This document shows positions 8,272 through 20,229 of a DNA stretch of 37,819 nucleotides, one piece after another. How positions within the stretch are numbered: the stretch's first letter is position 1; every line of letters begins with the position of its first letter. The position numbers and the translations under genes were made by a program. The notes under the pieces were generated by a model, which was given only the letters and a program-made list of their open reading frames with translations, was not told the origin of the DNA and made no database searches. This stretch comes from Verrucomicrobiia bacterium (GTDB lineage: Bacteria > Verrucomicrobiota > Verrucomicrobiia > Limisphaerales > UBA9464): the NCBI GenBank assembly GCA_019634635.1, contig JAHCBB010000044.1:1-37819 (forward strand). The letters are read 5' to 3'.

Positions 8272-9084
8272 TCACTCCACATCGCGCCAGCCGGGGGAAG
8301 ACCAGTCCAAGGCGCCCTGATACGCCTGGGGCTCGGTCCGGATCTTCCGGGTGAGCACGAATCCGCAATGGCCGTCCCCGAACAGCAGGTTCACGCCCAC
8401 CGGGCTGTGGGCTTCTGGATTGATGAAGATGCCGTTGATGTCCTTCTTGCCACCGATGGCGAGGCAGATACCGAACATCTTCTGCGACGAATAGCTGACC
8501 GCAGACATGGAGTACTGCCTTGGGGTGTAGCTGGACGGCGTGGACTGGTGGGAGAGTCCGGGGGCATACCAATAGGAGGCCAGGACGGGCAGCCGGTTGG
8601 TCGGCACGTTGAACGCCTTGGCGAACAGGACGTTCATCGGCCCCTTGTCGAGCGGGCAGCGGTAAAAGGTGCCGTTGGTCGGCAGGTAAGGCACCATCAG
8701 GCGGTAGAAGTCCACGAACGCGATGTTGGGATAGCCGCTGGGCGAGAAGGGCAGCCGGTCGTTGTTGTCCGGCAGATACATGCCAAAGCCGAGGCCGAGC
8801 TGCCGCTCATTGGAGAGGCAGCGGACGCCGTAGGCCTTGTGCTTCGCCTTGGCGAGGGCCGGCAACAGCAGCCCGGCCAGGATGGCAATGATGGCAATCA
8901 CCACCAGCAGTTCGATCAGGGTGAAGCCGGTGCGGGCGAACCCTTGGCCGGCGGGACCGGGCCGAAGGTGTTTTCCAGCGGGCAGGGACGCGGCCGGCAG
9001 ACCGGGATGCCACCGATGCCAGGCGCCGCCGGTCCGCCGTCCGGTCCCGCTCTCAGGGGGAATCGAAATGCACGGGTTGATCAC
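8272..9084 (-). CDS. type II secretion/pilin-like protein with prepilin methylation motif
   Basis: This predicted pseudopilin has 270 residues from GTG 9084. It has a prepilin cleavage/methylation segment GFTLIELLVVIAIIAILAG followed by LLLPALAKAK, the classic hydrophobic N-terminal helix of class III signal-peptide proteins that are abundant in Verrucomicrobia and Planctomycetes. The C-terminal half contains LLFGDGHCGF, similar to the H-x-x-G-x-N/DGH pattern of DUF1559-like pseudopilins. The start is uncertain. GTG 9084 fits the position where leader B normally meets a start codon but leaves about 50 residues before the motif. ATG 9198 reads through leader B and would give 308 residues. Confidence 0.78.
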   Translation of the reverse strand: MINPCISIPPESGTGRRTGGAWHRWHPGLPAASLPAGKHLRPGPAGQGFARTGFTLIELLVVIAIIAILAGLLLPALAKAKHKAYGVRCLSNERQLGLGFGMYLPDNNDRLPFSPSGYPNIAFVDFYRLMVPYLPTNGTFYRCPLDKGPMNVLFAKAFNVPTNRLPVLASYWYAPGLSHQSTPSSYTPRQYSMSAVSYSSQKMFGICLAIGGKKDINGIFINPEAHSPVGVNLLFGDGHCGFVLTRKIRTEPQAYQGALDWSSPGWRDVE

Positions 9085-9135
9085 ACCCTTCTGCTTCGGA
9101 ATCGGTGGACCGGGGTCACAGGGAATCTCTGCCCA
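9085..9135 (-). promoter_or_regulatory. conserved leader B, copy 2 (pseudopilin)
   Basis: GTGACCCCGGTCCACCGATT and then CCGAAGCAG precede the GTG start. The usual ATG at this point is ATC, so the preceding GTG probably starts translation. Confidence 0.5.
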
Positions 9136-9198
9136 TTGGGGAAGATCAGGGTGACGACACCCCGACCCCACGTTCGGTCGGAAGAGGGATGAATTCAT

Positions 9199-9270
9199 TC
9201 ACCCCTTGCTCACCGCATCTCCTTGAAAAGGATTCGCAGAATTTTCGGGGGGGTCTTCCCGCGCTGCCAG
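9199..9270 (-). promoter_or_regulatory. degenerate leader A upstream of leader B
   Basis: GCGAATCCTTTTC and GCGGTGAGCAAGGGGTG directly before ATG 9198 match leader A. A leader A lying upstream of a leader B is found only here. The 9323-9415 interval shows nothing further. Confidence 0.45.
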
Positions 9271-9278
9271 CGCAGAAA

Positions 9279-9322
9279 CGGCGGGCAGGATGGCACACAC
9301 ACTTCGCGCTCAGAGTCTGCCA
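9279..9322 (-). repeat. degenerate GC-rich hairpin repeat H7
   Basis: This is related to H1 (CGGCGGGC...GCACACACACTTCGCGCT) but the right arm has decayed, so the stem is weak. Confidence 0.4.
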
Positions 9323-9415
9323 CCGATCCCAAGCCGACAGGAGCGCGTTGAGGGGCGGCGGCGTTCAGCGCAGGAGAGACGTTTCGTTCTCAGTCGCATC
9401 CGTCATCCGCGACGC

Positions 9416-12400
9416 TCACGGCACCTCCACCGCCTGCCAAAAGCGTTGGGAGGCATCCGCCCTATCTATGATGGAGACGCGGCCCTCAGGGTCCGCGACT
9501 GCGGCGCCAGCGCTCTGCCACGCCTGGCCATCCAGGCCATGGGTGGAGAGCAGGTGATAGGTCCGGTGCGGAGTCCCCTGCCAGGCGAAGCGGAGGCCCG
9601 AGGTGTTGCTGGTGGCTGGCAAGGGAACGGCGGCGACAACGGAGGTCGCCATTCCGGGTGCGAGGAAGAGACCCTGAGATGAAGCTCCGACGACCCGTTC
9701 CCCATCCGCGGAACAGGCGATCGCGGTCCAGTTCGCAGAAGGCGAGCCAGACCAGCGCCACGTTTGGCCTCCGTCGTTGGACTGATGCACTGTCCCTCCT
9801 GAAGTGGGGGAGCCGTAGTCTGCGGCGAAGATCCGCCGACCGTCGTGGGAGAGGGCCAAGGCCACCCAGTTCGCAGGAGGTGCGTTGATGCGCCTCCAGT
9901 CCAGAACGGTGGGATCGCAGGCGTACAGGCCATCACCAACAAGGGCGACCACTCGCCGGCCATCGCCGGACACAGCGACCGCACGGACGGCCGCCTCCGG
10001 GAGTATAACCGACTGCCAATGGACCCCGAAGTTCGTCGAAACATGGATCAGGAACTGCCAGGGAGCTGGAGCGTAGAATCGTTGTCTGACGGCAGCCATG
10101 ACCCGAGCATCACTGGAGATGGAAACACTCCTCCAGAGATCAGCCTGCTCATCGGCATTGGCCGTATTCCAGGTTTGTCCACCGTCATGGGAGATACGGA
10201 GGCGACTCTCCGGCATGGGCAGCACGGGGAATGGGGGACGACCAATGTAGGTCGTATTGTCCTGGCTGATGAGCAGCGTCTGGCTGTCGGCGGAACAGGC
10301 GACGGCCTTGGTTCGCCAGATGCCTTTCCCGACAAGGTCACCGGGGTCGATCCACGACCGCCATGTTTCACCGAAATCTGCTGAAAGACTGCCGGAGGTG
10401 GGTTGTAACGAGTCGAGCAGTGAGGTTCCCTGTCCAAGGATGACGGTGGCGGACTCCGCACCGAGCCCCACGCAGGTCCAGTCCGTTCCGGGTGCGGACA
10501 ACGGCGCCCAGGTGCGCCCTTCGAGAGATGCCATAACCCGATCGGGTGAACTGACCAGGATCCGGTCCCCCGAGGCGGACATTGCGACGGAGTTCCAAGC
10601 CGCCGCAGGAAGGTCGGCCCGTTGCCAACTCGCCTGACTCACTTGCGCGACCTTGACCACCACCTCGCCGGAAGGGTTGCGCAGGCGGGCGGAGTATTCG
10701 CCGACGTCGGCGGTCTGGATGTTGGTCAACTCGATCCAATGGACTCCCGGTCCCGACCATGTTCCGGATCGGTTCAAAGGGACGCCGTTGAGAAGCCATT
10801 CGACCTCAATTTCACCGCCTTCAACCTGGATCTGAAGATGGGTGCTTGCTCCCGGCACCACGGCTGAACCGCTTGGCGGCTGGGCGGCAACCAATCTGGG
10901 CAGGGTGAGCTTCAGTTCGCCGACATCGGCGGTGACCAAACCGCTCGCGTTGGATACGACGACGCTGTAGGTCCCCAGATCAGCGACGGAGGTGGAGTCC
11001 AGTTTCAGTTCCCGGGAACGGCTGCCGGCCCGGCCCGGTGCATCGGTGAGATCCACGCCATTCTTCCGCCACTGAAAGGACAGAAGTCCACCGCTGGCCG
11101 TCACGCCAAAGGAGACCGGCGCGCCATCCACCAGGGCCGTGGAACCTGTTTGGACCATATCGCTTAAGGTTGGGGCGTCGAGCTTCAGGGTGAATACCTC
11201 CTGTTCGACGGAGCCTTCGGCATTGGACACGACCACCGAGTAGGTGCCGAGGTCCGCCTGGGATGCCGAGTTGAGCTTCAATTCCGAGCTTTTCGTGCCG
11301 GAACGGCTTGGGCCGTCGGCCAGCGGGGTGCCATCCCGTCGCCACTGGTAAATCAAACGGCCGCCGGTGGCCTCGACTCCCAGCGTCACCGAGCGGTCAC
11401 CGTCCAGTCCAAGGTCGCCCTCCCGGCGGGTGTCCAGGATGGTTGGCGGATAGACCACCCCGTTGATGTGGATCACACCGTAGTCGGGGGCAGCGACCTG
11501 CACTGAGCCATTCTGGGACATCGCCACCAGTTCAACCCAGCCCAAGTCGGCATCCTGCCAGGTGGCGCCAGAATCGGCGCTGAAGGAAATGGGGCTGGGC
11601 GTCCAGATTCCGGGCCAGGGCCTGTTGAATGCCGGCGCCGACAGGACTTGAATTCCACCTGGGCCGAAGGCGAACGCGCTGGGCACGTGGTTCAAGTCCT
11701 GACTCTGCCAGCTTTGGCCTTGGTCTTCAGACACCAGCAAGGAGTCTTCCAGCGCCACCACGATGCGCAGTCCTCTGTCGCCGGATGCGACGAGGTTCAG
11801 GGAACGCGACGCGCCCACTCCATGCCCAGTCAATCGGCTCCAGGTGGAGGCGGAATCCGTCGAAAGAAGCAGTCGCACGACGGGATTCCCCCCGTCATCG
11901 GTGCCTTCGGCGCCAACGACCAAGGTATCTCCATCGGCTGACACTGCGACATGGGATATCCATCCTTCATCCCAGAGGACGACCACCTTCCAAGTTTGGC
12001 CGTGATCCTGACTCAGGCAGGCAACCCCCGCCACGGCCAAGAATATTTGGCGTCCATCCTGGGAGAGGGCGATGTCTGTGATCACTGGATCCCAAGGATT
12101 CCCAGGAACCCATTCCGGGACGATTTCAGGCGGCAATTCGCAACGATTCCAGGTCATGCCGTGATTATCCGAGGTGACCAGCAATGGCACGCTGACCGAG
12201 TTTCCGTCGGGCCTCACGGACCACTGGGCGCCGGCCAGGGCCATGAAGCTGCCATCGCCGGAGAGGACAAACCTCGTCTGCCACGACACCTCCTCTGGCA
12301 GCGAGGACATCAAACGCCAGGACTTGCCGAAGTCCCCGGAGACAGCCGAGGCCGCCCTGGAAAGACCGGATTCCTCATCCTCGACCCAGCCAATGGCGGC

Positions 12401-12598
12401 GATGACCGAGGCGTTGGAGGAGACATCGAGACACAGCCAATTCGCACTCGGTGAGGGGCAGCGGGTCCAACCGTCCGCCCAATCCGAACCCGCCGCGGGA
12501 CTCCTCCAGGCCAGCAGTATGAATGGGAACAACAAGCACCACCGAGCGAAGATTTGATGCAGTCTGCTTCGCCGGATCACCAAGAGAATCGGGTTCAT
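9416..12598 (-). CDS. secreted BNR-repeat protein with three Ig-like domains
   Basis: This exported protein has 1060 residues, with ATG 12598 directly after leader B. It has a hydrophobic signal segment (about 10-35), a first block of BNR/sortilin-type beta-propeller repeats (S-x-D-x-G-x-T-W, about 38-370) and three Ig-like domains (about 382-650) with a recurring LGTYSVVVSNA pattern. A second BNR block (about 655-985) follows, then a C-terminal module ending QRFWQAVEVP. BNR repeats occur in sialidases and in many non-enzymatic sensors. I do not see a sialidase F/Y-R-I-P motif, so an enzyme name is not justified. The first and last repeats share an N-W-x-x-(L/I)-A/D phrase, so the two propeller blocks may be internal duplicates. 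Confidence 0.8.
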   Translation of the reverse strand: MNPILLVIRRSRLHQIFARWCLLFPFILLAWRSPAAGSDWADGWTRCPSPSANWLCLDVSSNASVIAAIGWVEDEESGLSRAASAVSGDFGKSWRLMSSLPEEVSWQTRFVLSGDGSFMALAGAQWSVRPDGNSVSVPLLVTSDNHGMTWNRCELPPEIVPEWVPGNPWDPVITDIALSQDGRQIFLAVAGVACLSQDHGQTWKVVVLWDEGWISHVAVSADGDTLVVGAEGTDDGGNPVVRLLLSTDSASTWSRLTGHGVGASRSLNLVASGDRGLRIVVALEDSLLVSEDQGQSWQSQDLNHVPSAFAFGPGGIQVLSAPAFNRPWPGIWTPSPISFSADSGATWQDADLGWVELVAMSQNGSVQVAAPDYGVIHINGVVYPPTILDTRREGDLGLDGDRSVTLGVEATGGRLIYQWRRDGTPLADGPSRSGTKSSELKLNSASQADLGTYSVVVSNAEGSVEQEVFTLKLDAPTLSDMVQTGSTALVDGAPVSFGVTASGGLLSFQWRKNGVDLTDAPGRAGSRSRELKLDSTSVADLGTYSVVVSNASGLVTADVGELKLTLPRLVAAQPPSGSAVVPGASTHLQIQVEGGEIEVEWLLNGVPLNRSGTWSGPGVHWIELTNIQTADVGEYSARLRNPSGEVVVKVAQVSQASWQRADLPAAAWNSVAMSASGDRILVSSPDRVMASLEGRTWAPLSAPGTDWTCVGLGAESATVILGQGTSLLDSLQPTSGSLSADFGETWRSWIDPGDLVGKGIWRTKAVACSADSQTLLISQDNTTYIGRPPFPVLPMPESRLRISHDGGQTWNTANADEQADLWRSVSISSDARVMAAVRQRFYAPAPWQFLIHVSTNFGVHWQSVILPEAAVRAVAVSGDGRRVVALVGDGLYACDPTVLDWRRINAPPANWVALALSHDGRRIFAADYGSPTSGGTVHQSNDGGQTWRWSGSPSANWTAIACSADGERVVGASSQGLFLAPGMATSVVAAVPLPATSNTSGLRFAWQGTPHRTYHLLSTHGLDGQAWQSAGAAVADPEGRVSIIDRADASQRFWQAVEVP

Positions 12599-12671
12599 CA
12601 CACCCATTGCTTCGGAATCGGTGGACCGGGGTCACAGAGAATTTTTTCTCGGAAATCGCCAACCCCTCCTC
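12599..12671 (-). promoter_or_regulatory. conserved leader B, copy 3 (BNR/Ig gene)
   Basis: This block contains GAAATGAGGAGGGGTTGG, AATTCTCTGTGACCCCGG and ATTCCGAAGCAATGGGTG before the start. Its upstream end overlaps the stop of the kinase fragment, and the same arrangement is found at 15975-16046. Confidence 0.6.
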
Positions 12672-12996
12672 ATTTCCTCGCAGCATCTTTTTCCCGACGG
12701 ATTTCCTCCCAGGATGGTGCGCGCCAGATGCTGATCCGCGGCGCTTGGATGGAATCGGAAACCAACAGAAGTTGACTGCCATCGGGCGAGACTGCCGGGC
12801 GGTGACCGAGGCCAAACGGGGACTCCAGATCCAGTAGCAGACGTCCGGAAACGGGGTCCAAGATCCGGCAATTGGACAGGAGGAGGCGCGATCCATCGGG
12901 CCAGAAGGCGGAACCGTGGCTCGTGCCCTTCAACGTGTCGAACGTCTGGATCGGGCGGAGGGATTGGGCCTCCAACAGTTGCTGGCCGCCACAATA
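12670..12996 (-). pseudogene. 3' fragment of the kinase-WD40 gene
   Basis: About 108 codons match the C-terminus of the intact kinase-WD40 protein at 16044-16370 with few changes (both contain GSRLLLSNCRI, DPVSGRLLLDLESPFGLGH and RAPSWEEIRRE). Homology stops abruptly at the CAATA near 12995, and hairpin H5 begins 12 bases further on. It has no kinase domain or start codon of its own, and the open frame runs on through the hairpin without homology. It appears to be a duplicated gene end. Confidence 0.85.
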
Positions 12997-13007
12997 GCCC
13001 AAAGTAG

Positions 13008-13051
13008 CGGCGGGCCGGAGCGCACACACGTTTCGCGCTCGCGGCCCGCCG
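13008..13051 (-). repeat. GC-rich hairpin repeat H5
   Basis: CGGCGGGCCGGAGCGC pairs with GCGCTCGCGGCCCGCCG (one bulge). It lies between the end of a metallopeptidase pseudogene and the kinase fragment, at the exact edge of the duplicated segment. No T-tract follows on the minus strand (GCTACTTTGGG). Confidence 0.65.
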
Positions 13052-13079
13052 ACCGATTCACTCGAACCGGAATCTGTTC

Positions 13080-14735
13080 TCAGGGCTGAGGTGATCCGAG
13101 ACGGAAGAACTCCGATCCCGGAGCTGCAGGGCGCACGAGTTCCGTCGTGGTGGAGTTTCCGTCGAGGCGCACTTCCCCTTCGGCGTGCCAGTGTGAAAGG
13201 TCTGGGCTGGATTCGACGGGATATACTCCGCCGAGAATCCCATGGACGGTGGCCTGCCACTGGCCCGATTCGATCCGGGCGCTGGCCACGACCGGCGCCA
13301 GCGGGCCCAAGCGGATCTGAGCGACATTTCCGACGGGTTCGCCGTTGAACCGGCCACCACTGCCGAAGAGCCAGGCAGAGCCCCGTGGATCGACGGCGAT
13401 GCCGCGGCGGCTGAGAGGTGAGTCGAGACCGAGGCCAGTGTCGAACTCCGGAGCCAGCGAGCCGTCGCGTTCCAGCAGGGCCAGGAACCGGCGGGGTTTG
13501 CCGCCCACCTGCGTGAAGTCGCCGCTAATCATGCTGCGACCATCCGGCAGGGGGACCATTTGCCAAACCTGGGCGTTGGGATTGGGGGAACGGAAGCTCG
13601 TGTCATTGGAACCATCTGGGTTCAACCGGGCCACCCGCCGGATGGCCCGTCCGCCGACCGTGACGAAATCGCCTCCAAGAAGTGTGCGGCCATCAGGAAG
13701 CGCGTGAATGGCTACGACTGGACCGACGACGCCGCCTCGCATCCGGGACGTAGTGTCGAAGGTTCCGTCCGCATTCAGACGTGCGAAATTGGGTGACGTT
13801 TTGCCGTCCACTTTCTCAAACGAACCGCCGATCATGATCTTGCCGTCCCGCTGCACGGCGACCGCCCAGATGACGACCCCACCGCTGCTGGTGACGCCGC
13901 CGTCCGGTTTAAAGGTGACATCCACAGTGCCGTCGGAATCAAGGCGGACGAGGGCGGTATGCGGCTCGCCGTTGACGTGCCCGAAGGTCCCGACGACCAC
14001 GATTTTTCGATCGGTCTGGACTGCAAGGTCGAGCAGCCTGCCGTCGAAACGCAGGTTCTGGCCGAAACGTTCGTCGAGCGAACCGTCCGCCTTCAATCGC
14101 ACCAGCATGGAACGCTTCTGTCCGCCGACCCGCGAAAACTCCCCGGCCACCAATACCGAACCGTCGAACCGGACTCGGTGTAGTTGATCAGTTCCATGCG
14201 GATCGGGTTCAGTCGCACGTTGATCCCGCTGTTCGTGTAAATCCGATGGGTGGTTTCGATGGATTCGAGGAGTTTTTGCTGGAGCCGAACTTCCGAACCG
14301 GCGCCGGAGATCGCCAGGGGGGTGTAGAGGAACAGGACATCGATGACGGTCGGATCAGGCAGCGTATCGGCGGCGGGAAGGAGCGGGGTCGTCCCGGACC
14401 GGGCAATTCGGTGGGCCGTCGAGCCCGACGGGACCGCGGCCACCGGAAACAAATCCGTTGCACAACCGCCGGGAGGAAGCGCCAGGGACTTCCGGACCTC
14501 GACCGAATCGCCGCGGGAGGTGAGGTGGAAGTGTCCCCCGCCACCCAGATTCACAGTGCCCGAGACGCCGGTTTCGCCCAACGAAAGTGCGACCGTGCTG
14601 TCCGGATCACCGTCGGCCCGACCGTCGACCAGCAATTCTCCTTCCGCACCCTCCTCGGTGTGCTCGACCGCCACGGTCACCGACCGAAGCCCGAGCAGCA
14701 GAAGGATTCTGGCCTGTCTGCATCCAACCCGTACC
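13080..14735 (-). pseudogene. internally deleted metallopeptidase/delta-60 gene
   Basis: The 5' part (about 14735-14175) matches the MP N-terminal domain (RQAR ... VTVAVEHTE) and the first third of the peptidase domain (VIDVLFLYTPLAISG, NSGINVRLNPI). At about 14160-14175 it jumps out of frame into delta-60 repeats (LVAGEFSRVGG), which then run in frame to the stop at 13080. The zinc motif, Met-turn and both Calx-beta domains are missing. The 3' part still has about six delta-60 repeats and the C-terminal module (YPVESSPDLSHW ... SEFFRLGSPQP). The signal peptide is lost at the 5' end, where DNA of the vapBC module begins after a CCAGGGGC/GCCCCTGG-like palindrome (14739-14756). Confidence 0.85.
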
Positions 14736-14786
14736 GCCCCAGGGGCCCGCCCCTGGTTCGAAAGCGTGGGTTCCCGTTATCTGGGC

Positions 14787-14820
14787 TTGAATGGATATCC
14801 CATGTGGATATCCTATTGTT
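14787..14820 (+). promoter_or_regulatory. vapBC promoter with GGATATCC operator pair
   Basis: TTGAAT (14787-14792) and TATCCT (14809-14814) are separated by 16 bases, a good -35/-10 pair. Two GGATATCC half-sites (14793-14800 and 14806-14813) fill the spacer and overlap the -10, the usual place for autorepression by a toxin-antitoxin complex. The GTG start of vapB lies seven bases after the -10, so the transcript may be leaderless. Confidence 0.65.
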
Positions 14821-15054
14821 GTGAGCAGCGAAACCGTGGTTTTCAAAGTTGGCAACAGCCTCGCTGTTCGCCTGGTTGGCGACTGTCGCCTGCCCCGTGG
14901 CACCCGTGTTCGTGAACGCTGGGAGGGTAAATCCATCGTCATCGAGCCGGTGGTCAATACCTGGTCCGATGACTTCCTTGCCAGTGCAGGGACATGGGAC
15001 GAACCCATTGAACGTCCGGGAAGAAACGAGCCAGCCCGGGATCCCTTCGCGTGA
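14821..15054 (+). CDS. vapB: AbrB/MazE-type VapB antitoxin
   Basis: This 77-residue protein has the swapped-hairpin AbrB fold signature VFKVGNSLAVRLV, then GDCRLPRGTRVRE and SIVIEPV, as in VapB/VagC antitoxins. The C-terminus is polar and should wrap the toxin. GTG 14821 is chosen because the alternative ATG at 14791 lies inside the operator/-35 region. The stop overlaps the toxin start by four bases (GTGA). The gene runs opposite to its broken neighbours. Confidence 0.85.
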   Translation: MSSETVVFKVGNSLAVRLVGDCRLPRGTRVRERWEGKSIVIEPVVNTWSDDFLASAGTWDEPIERPGRNEPARDPFA

Positions 15055-15449
15055 AAATCCTTCTGGATACCTGCGCCGTCAGCGACTACTTGCGCGGCTT
15101 GGATCCGGTGGTGCGGCGCATCCAGAAGGCCAAGCCGACTGGCTTGGCGATCAGCGCCGTCACCGCCATGGAACTCCGGTACGGCGCCTCCCGTCGGCAA
15201 TCGGCGAAGCTCACTGCCGCAGTCGATGCCTTCCTAAACGGCATCACCATCCTGCCCTTTGACGCCGAGGCCGCTGAGCGCGCCGGAGGCCTGCGTGCGG
15301 CCATGGAAGCCAAGGGTCACGGCATCGCCCTGGCCGATTGCCAGATTGCGGCCACCGCCATGGCCTGCGGCCTGACTCTGGTCAGCAATGATGGCGACCT
15401 CCGTCGTGTCCCAGGCCTCAAAGTCGTCGATTGGCGAGCTGTCCGGTGA
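15051..15449 (+). CDS. vapC: VapC PIN-domain ribonuclease toxin
   Basis: This 132-residue PIN protein starts MKILLDTCAVSDYLRG. Active-site acids are visible at D6, E41 (in AMELRYG), D96 (in ALADCQIA) and D114/D116 (in VSNDGDL). VapC enzymes cut tRNA or rRNA when not bound by VapB; the target here is unknown. The length is normal and intact. GTG is the start, coupled to vapB. The 3' end faces a truncated LRR gene whose open frame runs on antisense through vapC. Confidence 0.88.
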   Translation: MKILLDTCAVSDYLRGLDPVVRRIQKAKPTGLAISAVTAMELRYGASRRQSAKLTAAVDAFLNGITILPFDAEAAERAGGLRAAMEAKGHGIALADCQIAATAMACGLTLVSNDGDLRRVPGLKVVDWRAVR

Positions 15450-15974
15450 GAGCAGCTGCAACCGTGCATCCGATGACGCCAGATTGGGACAATCTGCGAA
15501 CGCCCCGTTTCCAATGTTGGCGAGGCTACCGGGAAGGGTGATTTGGGTCAGGCCCGTGCAGCCCCAGAAGGCTCCGTATCCGATGGAAGTGACACCGTCG
15601 GGAATGATGATCTGGGTCGGGCCGATGCGGCCAGAGAATGCCCCGTCTCCGATGGCCGTGACGGGCAGGCCATGAATGTCGGCCGGGATGGTCACGGCTT
15701 CGCCGGCACCGGAGTATCCGGTGATGGTGATGCCATTCTGGTTGGTAACGTAGGTGAACGAAACGACACCCTGCGCGCGCAGTTTGGGGTTGGACGCCAG
15801 CATCAGGGCCATGGCCAGCAGCGGGAACAGACGAGCCAAATCACGAAGGAAGCCGCGGCCGACGGCGCGGAGACCCAAGGCGCTCGGAGCGGCGCCGAGC
15901 GCGAAAACCACTGGAACAATCCCACCCGGACGGCGGCGGACAGTGCGGGTGGACGGTGGAGCGAGTTGTTTCAT
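15234..15974 (-). pseudogene. 3'-truncated BspA-type LRR_5 gene
   Basis: The open frame gives 246 residues. Residues 1-70 are a long basic leader and signal segment (LARLFPLLAMALMLASN). Then come YVTNQNGITITGY and about three LRR_5 repeats (GAFxGCTGLTQITLPGSL). The sequence up to D-C-P-N-L (about 15479) matches the intact LRR proteins at 34272 and 36638. The next codons do not, and below 15450 the frame is only the antisense of vapC. The usual remaining repeats and C-terminal module are missing. The gene was probably cut by whatever brought in vapBC. A truncated product could still be made. Confidence 0.75.
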
Positions 15975-16043
15975 TCTACCCGCTGCTTCGGAATCGCTGG
16001 CCCGGGGTCACAGAGAATTTTTCCAAGAACCCGCCAACTCCGC

Positions 16044-16046
<3 letters not shown>
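15975..16046 (-). promoter_or_regulatory. conserved leader B, copy 4 (truncated LRR gene)
   Basis: The block has GTGACCCCGG and ATTCCGAAGCAGCGGGTAG before ATG 15974. Its upstream end overlaps the kinase stop codon. The paralogous LRR gene at 34272 uses leader A instead. Confidence 0.55.
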
Positions 16047-19187
<3,141 letters not shown>

Positions 19188-19276
19188 GTCAGACTGCCGG
19201 GAGAGGCGGACGCTTGATGACGGAAGTTCATCCCAGGGTGCTTCGGGAATTCCCGGGCGGGGTCACCCAAAACCGT

Positions 19277-20032
19277 TCACGAACTCAGGACGGCGAGCAG
19301 ATGTCGCATCTCTTCGTCGAGATCGGCCACCCTGGGAACCGTCTGGGCCACCTCCTGCCTCAGCAGCTCCCGATACCGCATCCGCCATCGGCTGAGCCGC
19401 ATCTTCACAGCGCTTTCGCCGAGCCCCAGCCGGGCACCGGTTTCCGCCAGGGTCCCCGCCGGTTCGCCGCCGCCGAGGAACCCCTGCAACGCGGTGAACA
19501 GCTCGCCTTGGCCGGCACGCTCCGCCTCCGCCCGCAGGTGACGCAGGGTGTTCTCCAGGGTGGCCAGCGCCCAGCGCCGGTCAAACTCCTGCTCCGGGCT
19601 CAGACCGGCGCTGGGTTCAAACGGACGTTGCTGCTCTGCGGCCAGTTCGTCGAGCGAGAGCAGCACCTCGCCGCCGCCCCGCTTCTTCGCCGTCACACGG
19701 TCGTGATCGTCGGCCAGGAATCGCTGGAGCACGGTCAGCAGAAAGGTCCGGAACCGGCCCTTTTTCGGATCTGCGACGCCCATCACACCCTTGGCAAGCA
19801 GCCGGGCGAAGAATTCCTGGGTGAGATCCTGGGCTGCCTCGTGGAACTGACCCGTGCGGCGGATGTAGGCGTAGATGGCCGGCCAGTAGGCGCGGCACAA
19901 GGTCTCCAGCGCCTCGCGGGCGGCGATGTCGTCGCCCTGGCCGGCGTGCAGCACCAGGCTCCAGTGGGTGGTCGCAAAAGCCCCCCCGTGGGCGGTTTCG
20001 GAGCTCAGGGTCAACGATGGACCGGGCTTCAT
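19277..20032 (-). CDS. ECF-like RNA polymerase sigma factor
   Basis: This 251-residue protein has the FATTHWSLVLHAG opening typical of the large sigma families in Planctomycetes and Verrucomicrobia. A region 2 follows (about 42-115, with YIRRTGQFHEAAQDLTQEFF and RTFLLTVLQRFLADD), then a charged linker and a region 4 helix-turn-helix (about 175-235, GLGESAVKMRLSRWRMRYREL). It should direct RNA polymerase to a specific promoter set. The kinase gene starts 89 bases downstream on the same strand, so the kinase-propeller protein may control this factor. No anti-sigma factor gene is visible. I could not find a promoter for it. Confidence 0.87.
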   Translation of the reverse strand: MKPGPSLTLSSETAHGGAFATTHWSLVLHAGQGDDIAAREALETLCRAYWPAIYAYIRRTGQFHEAAQDLTQEFFARLLAKGVMGVADPKKGRFRTFLLTVLQRFLADDHDRVTAKKRGGGEVLLSLDELAAEQQRPFEPSAGLSPEQEFDRRWALATLENTLRHLRAEAERAGQGELFTALQGFLGGGEPAGTLAETGARLGLGESAVKMRLSRWRMRYRELLRQEVAQTVPRVADLDEEMRHLLAVLSS

Positions 20033-20115
20033 GGAGAGGAGTGAACTGGCGCCAGCACCGCGCCGAAAGTCAATTCCCGTTGCTCACCCTTCCGCCCGAC
20101 CCGACCGCGTGCTGC

Positions 20116-20229
20116 TCAGACGGGTTCGACCTGGAGCCGGTTCCCGAGGATCTGGCGGATTGCCTCGAAATGGGCGTCGCGACAATTGACGGGTATCTCG
20201 ACCCACGCCGACGCGTCAACGAGTCGCAT
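20116..20229 (-). pseudogene. truncated vapC remnant
   Basis: A 37-codon frame begins MRLVDASAWVE, the usual first strand of a PIN toxin with its first active-site aspartate (D5). It then continues with unrelated sequence and stops at 20116. The start overlaps the antitoxin stop by 14 bases, the normal arrangement for a vapBC operon. The rest of the PIN domain, with the other acidic residues, is absent, so it should not be a toxin. It is too short for standard gene callers. Confidence 0.6.

Noticed and set aside
9416..12598. Annotation as sialidase
   Set aside because: BNR-like repeats are clear, but I see no F/Y-R-I-P motif or catalytic set, so the enzyme name is not supported.
14607..15200. 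197-codon minus frame spanning the MP pseudogene 5' end and vapB
   Set aside because: It is antisense to vapB and out of frame with the MP homology.
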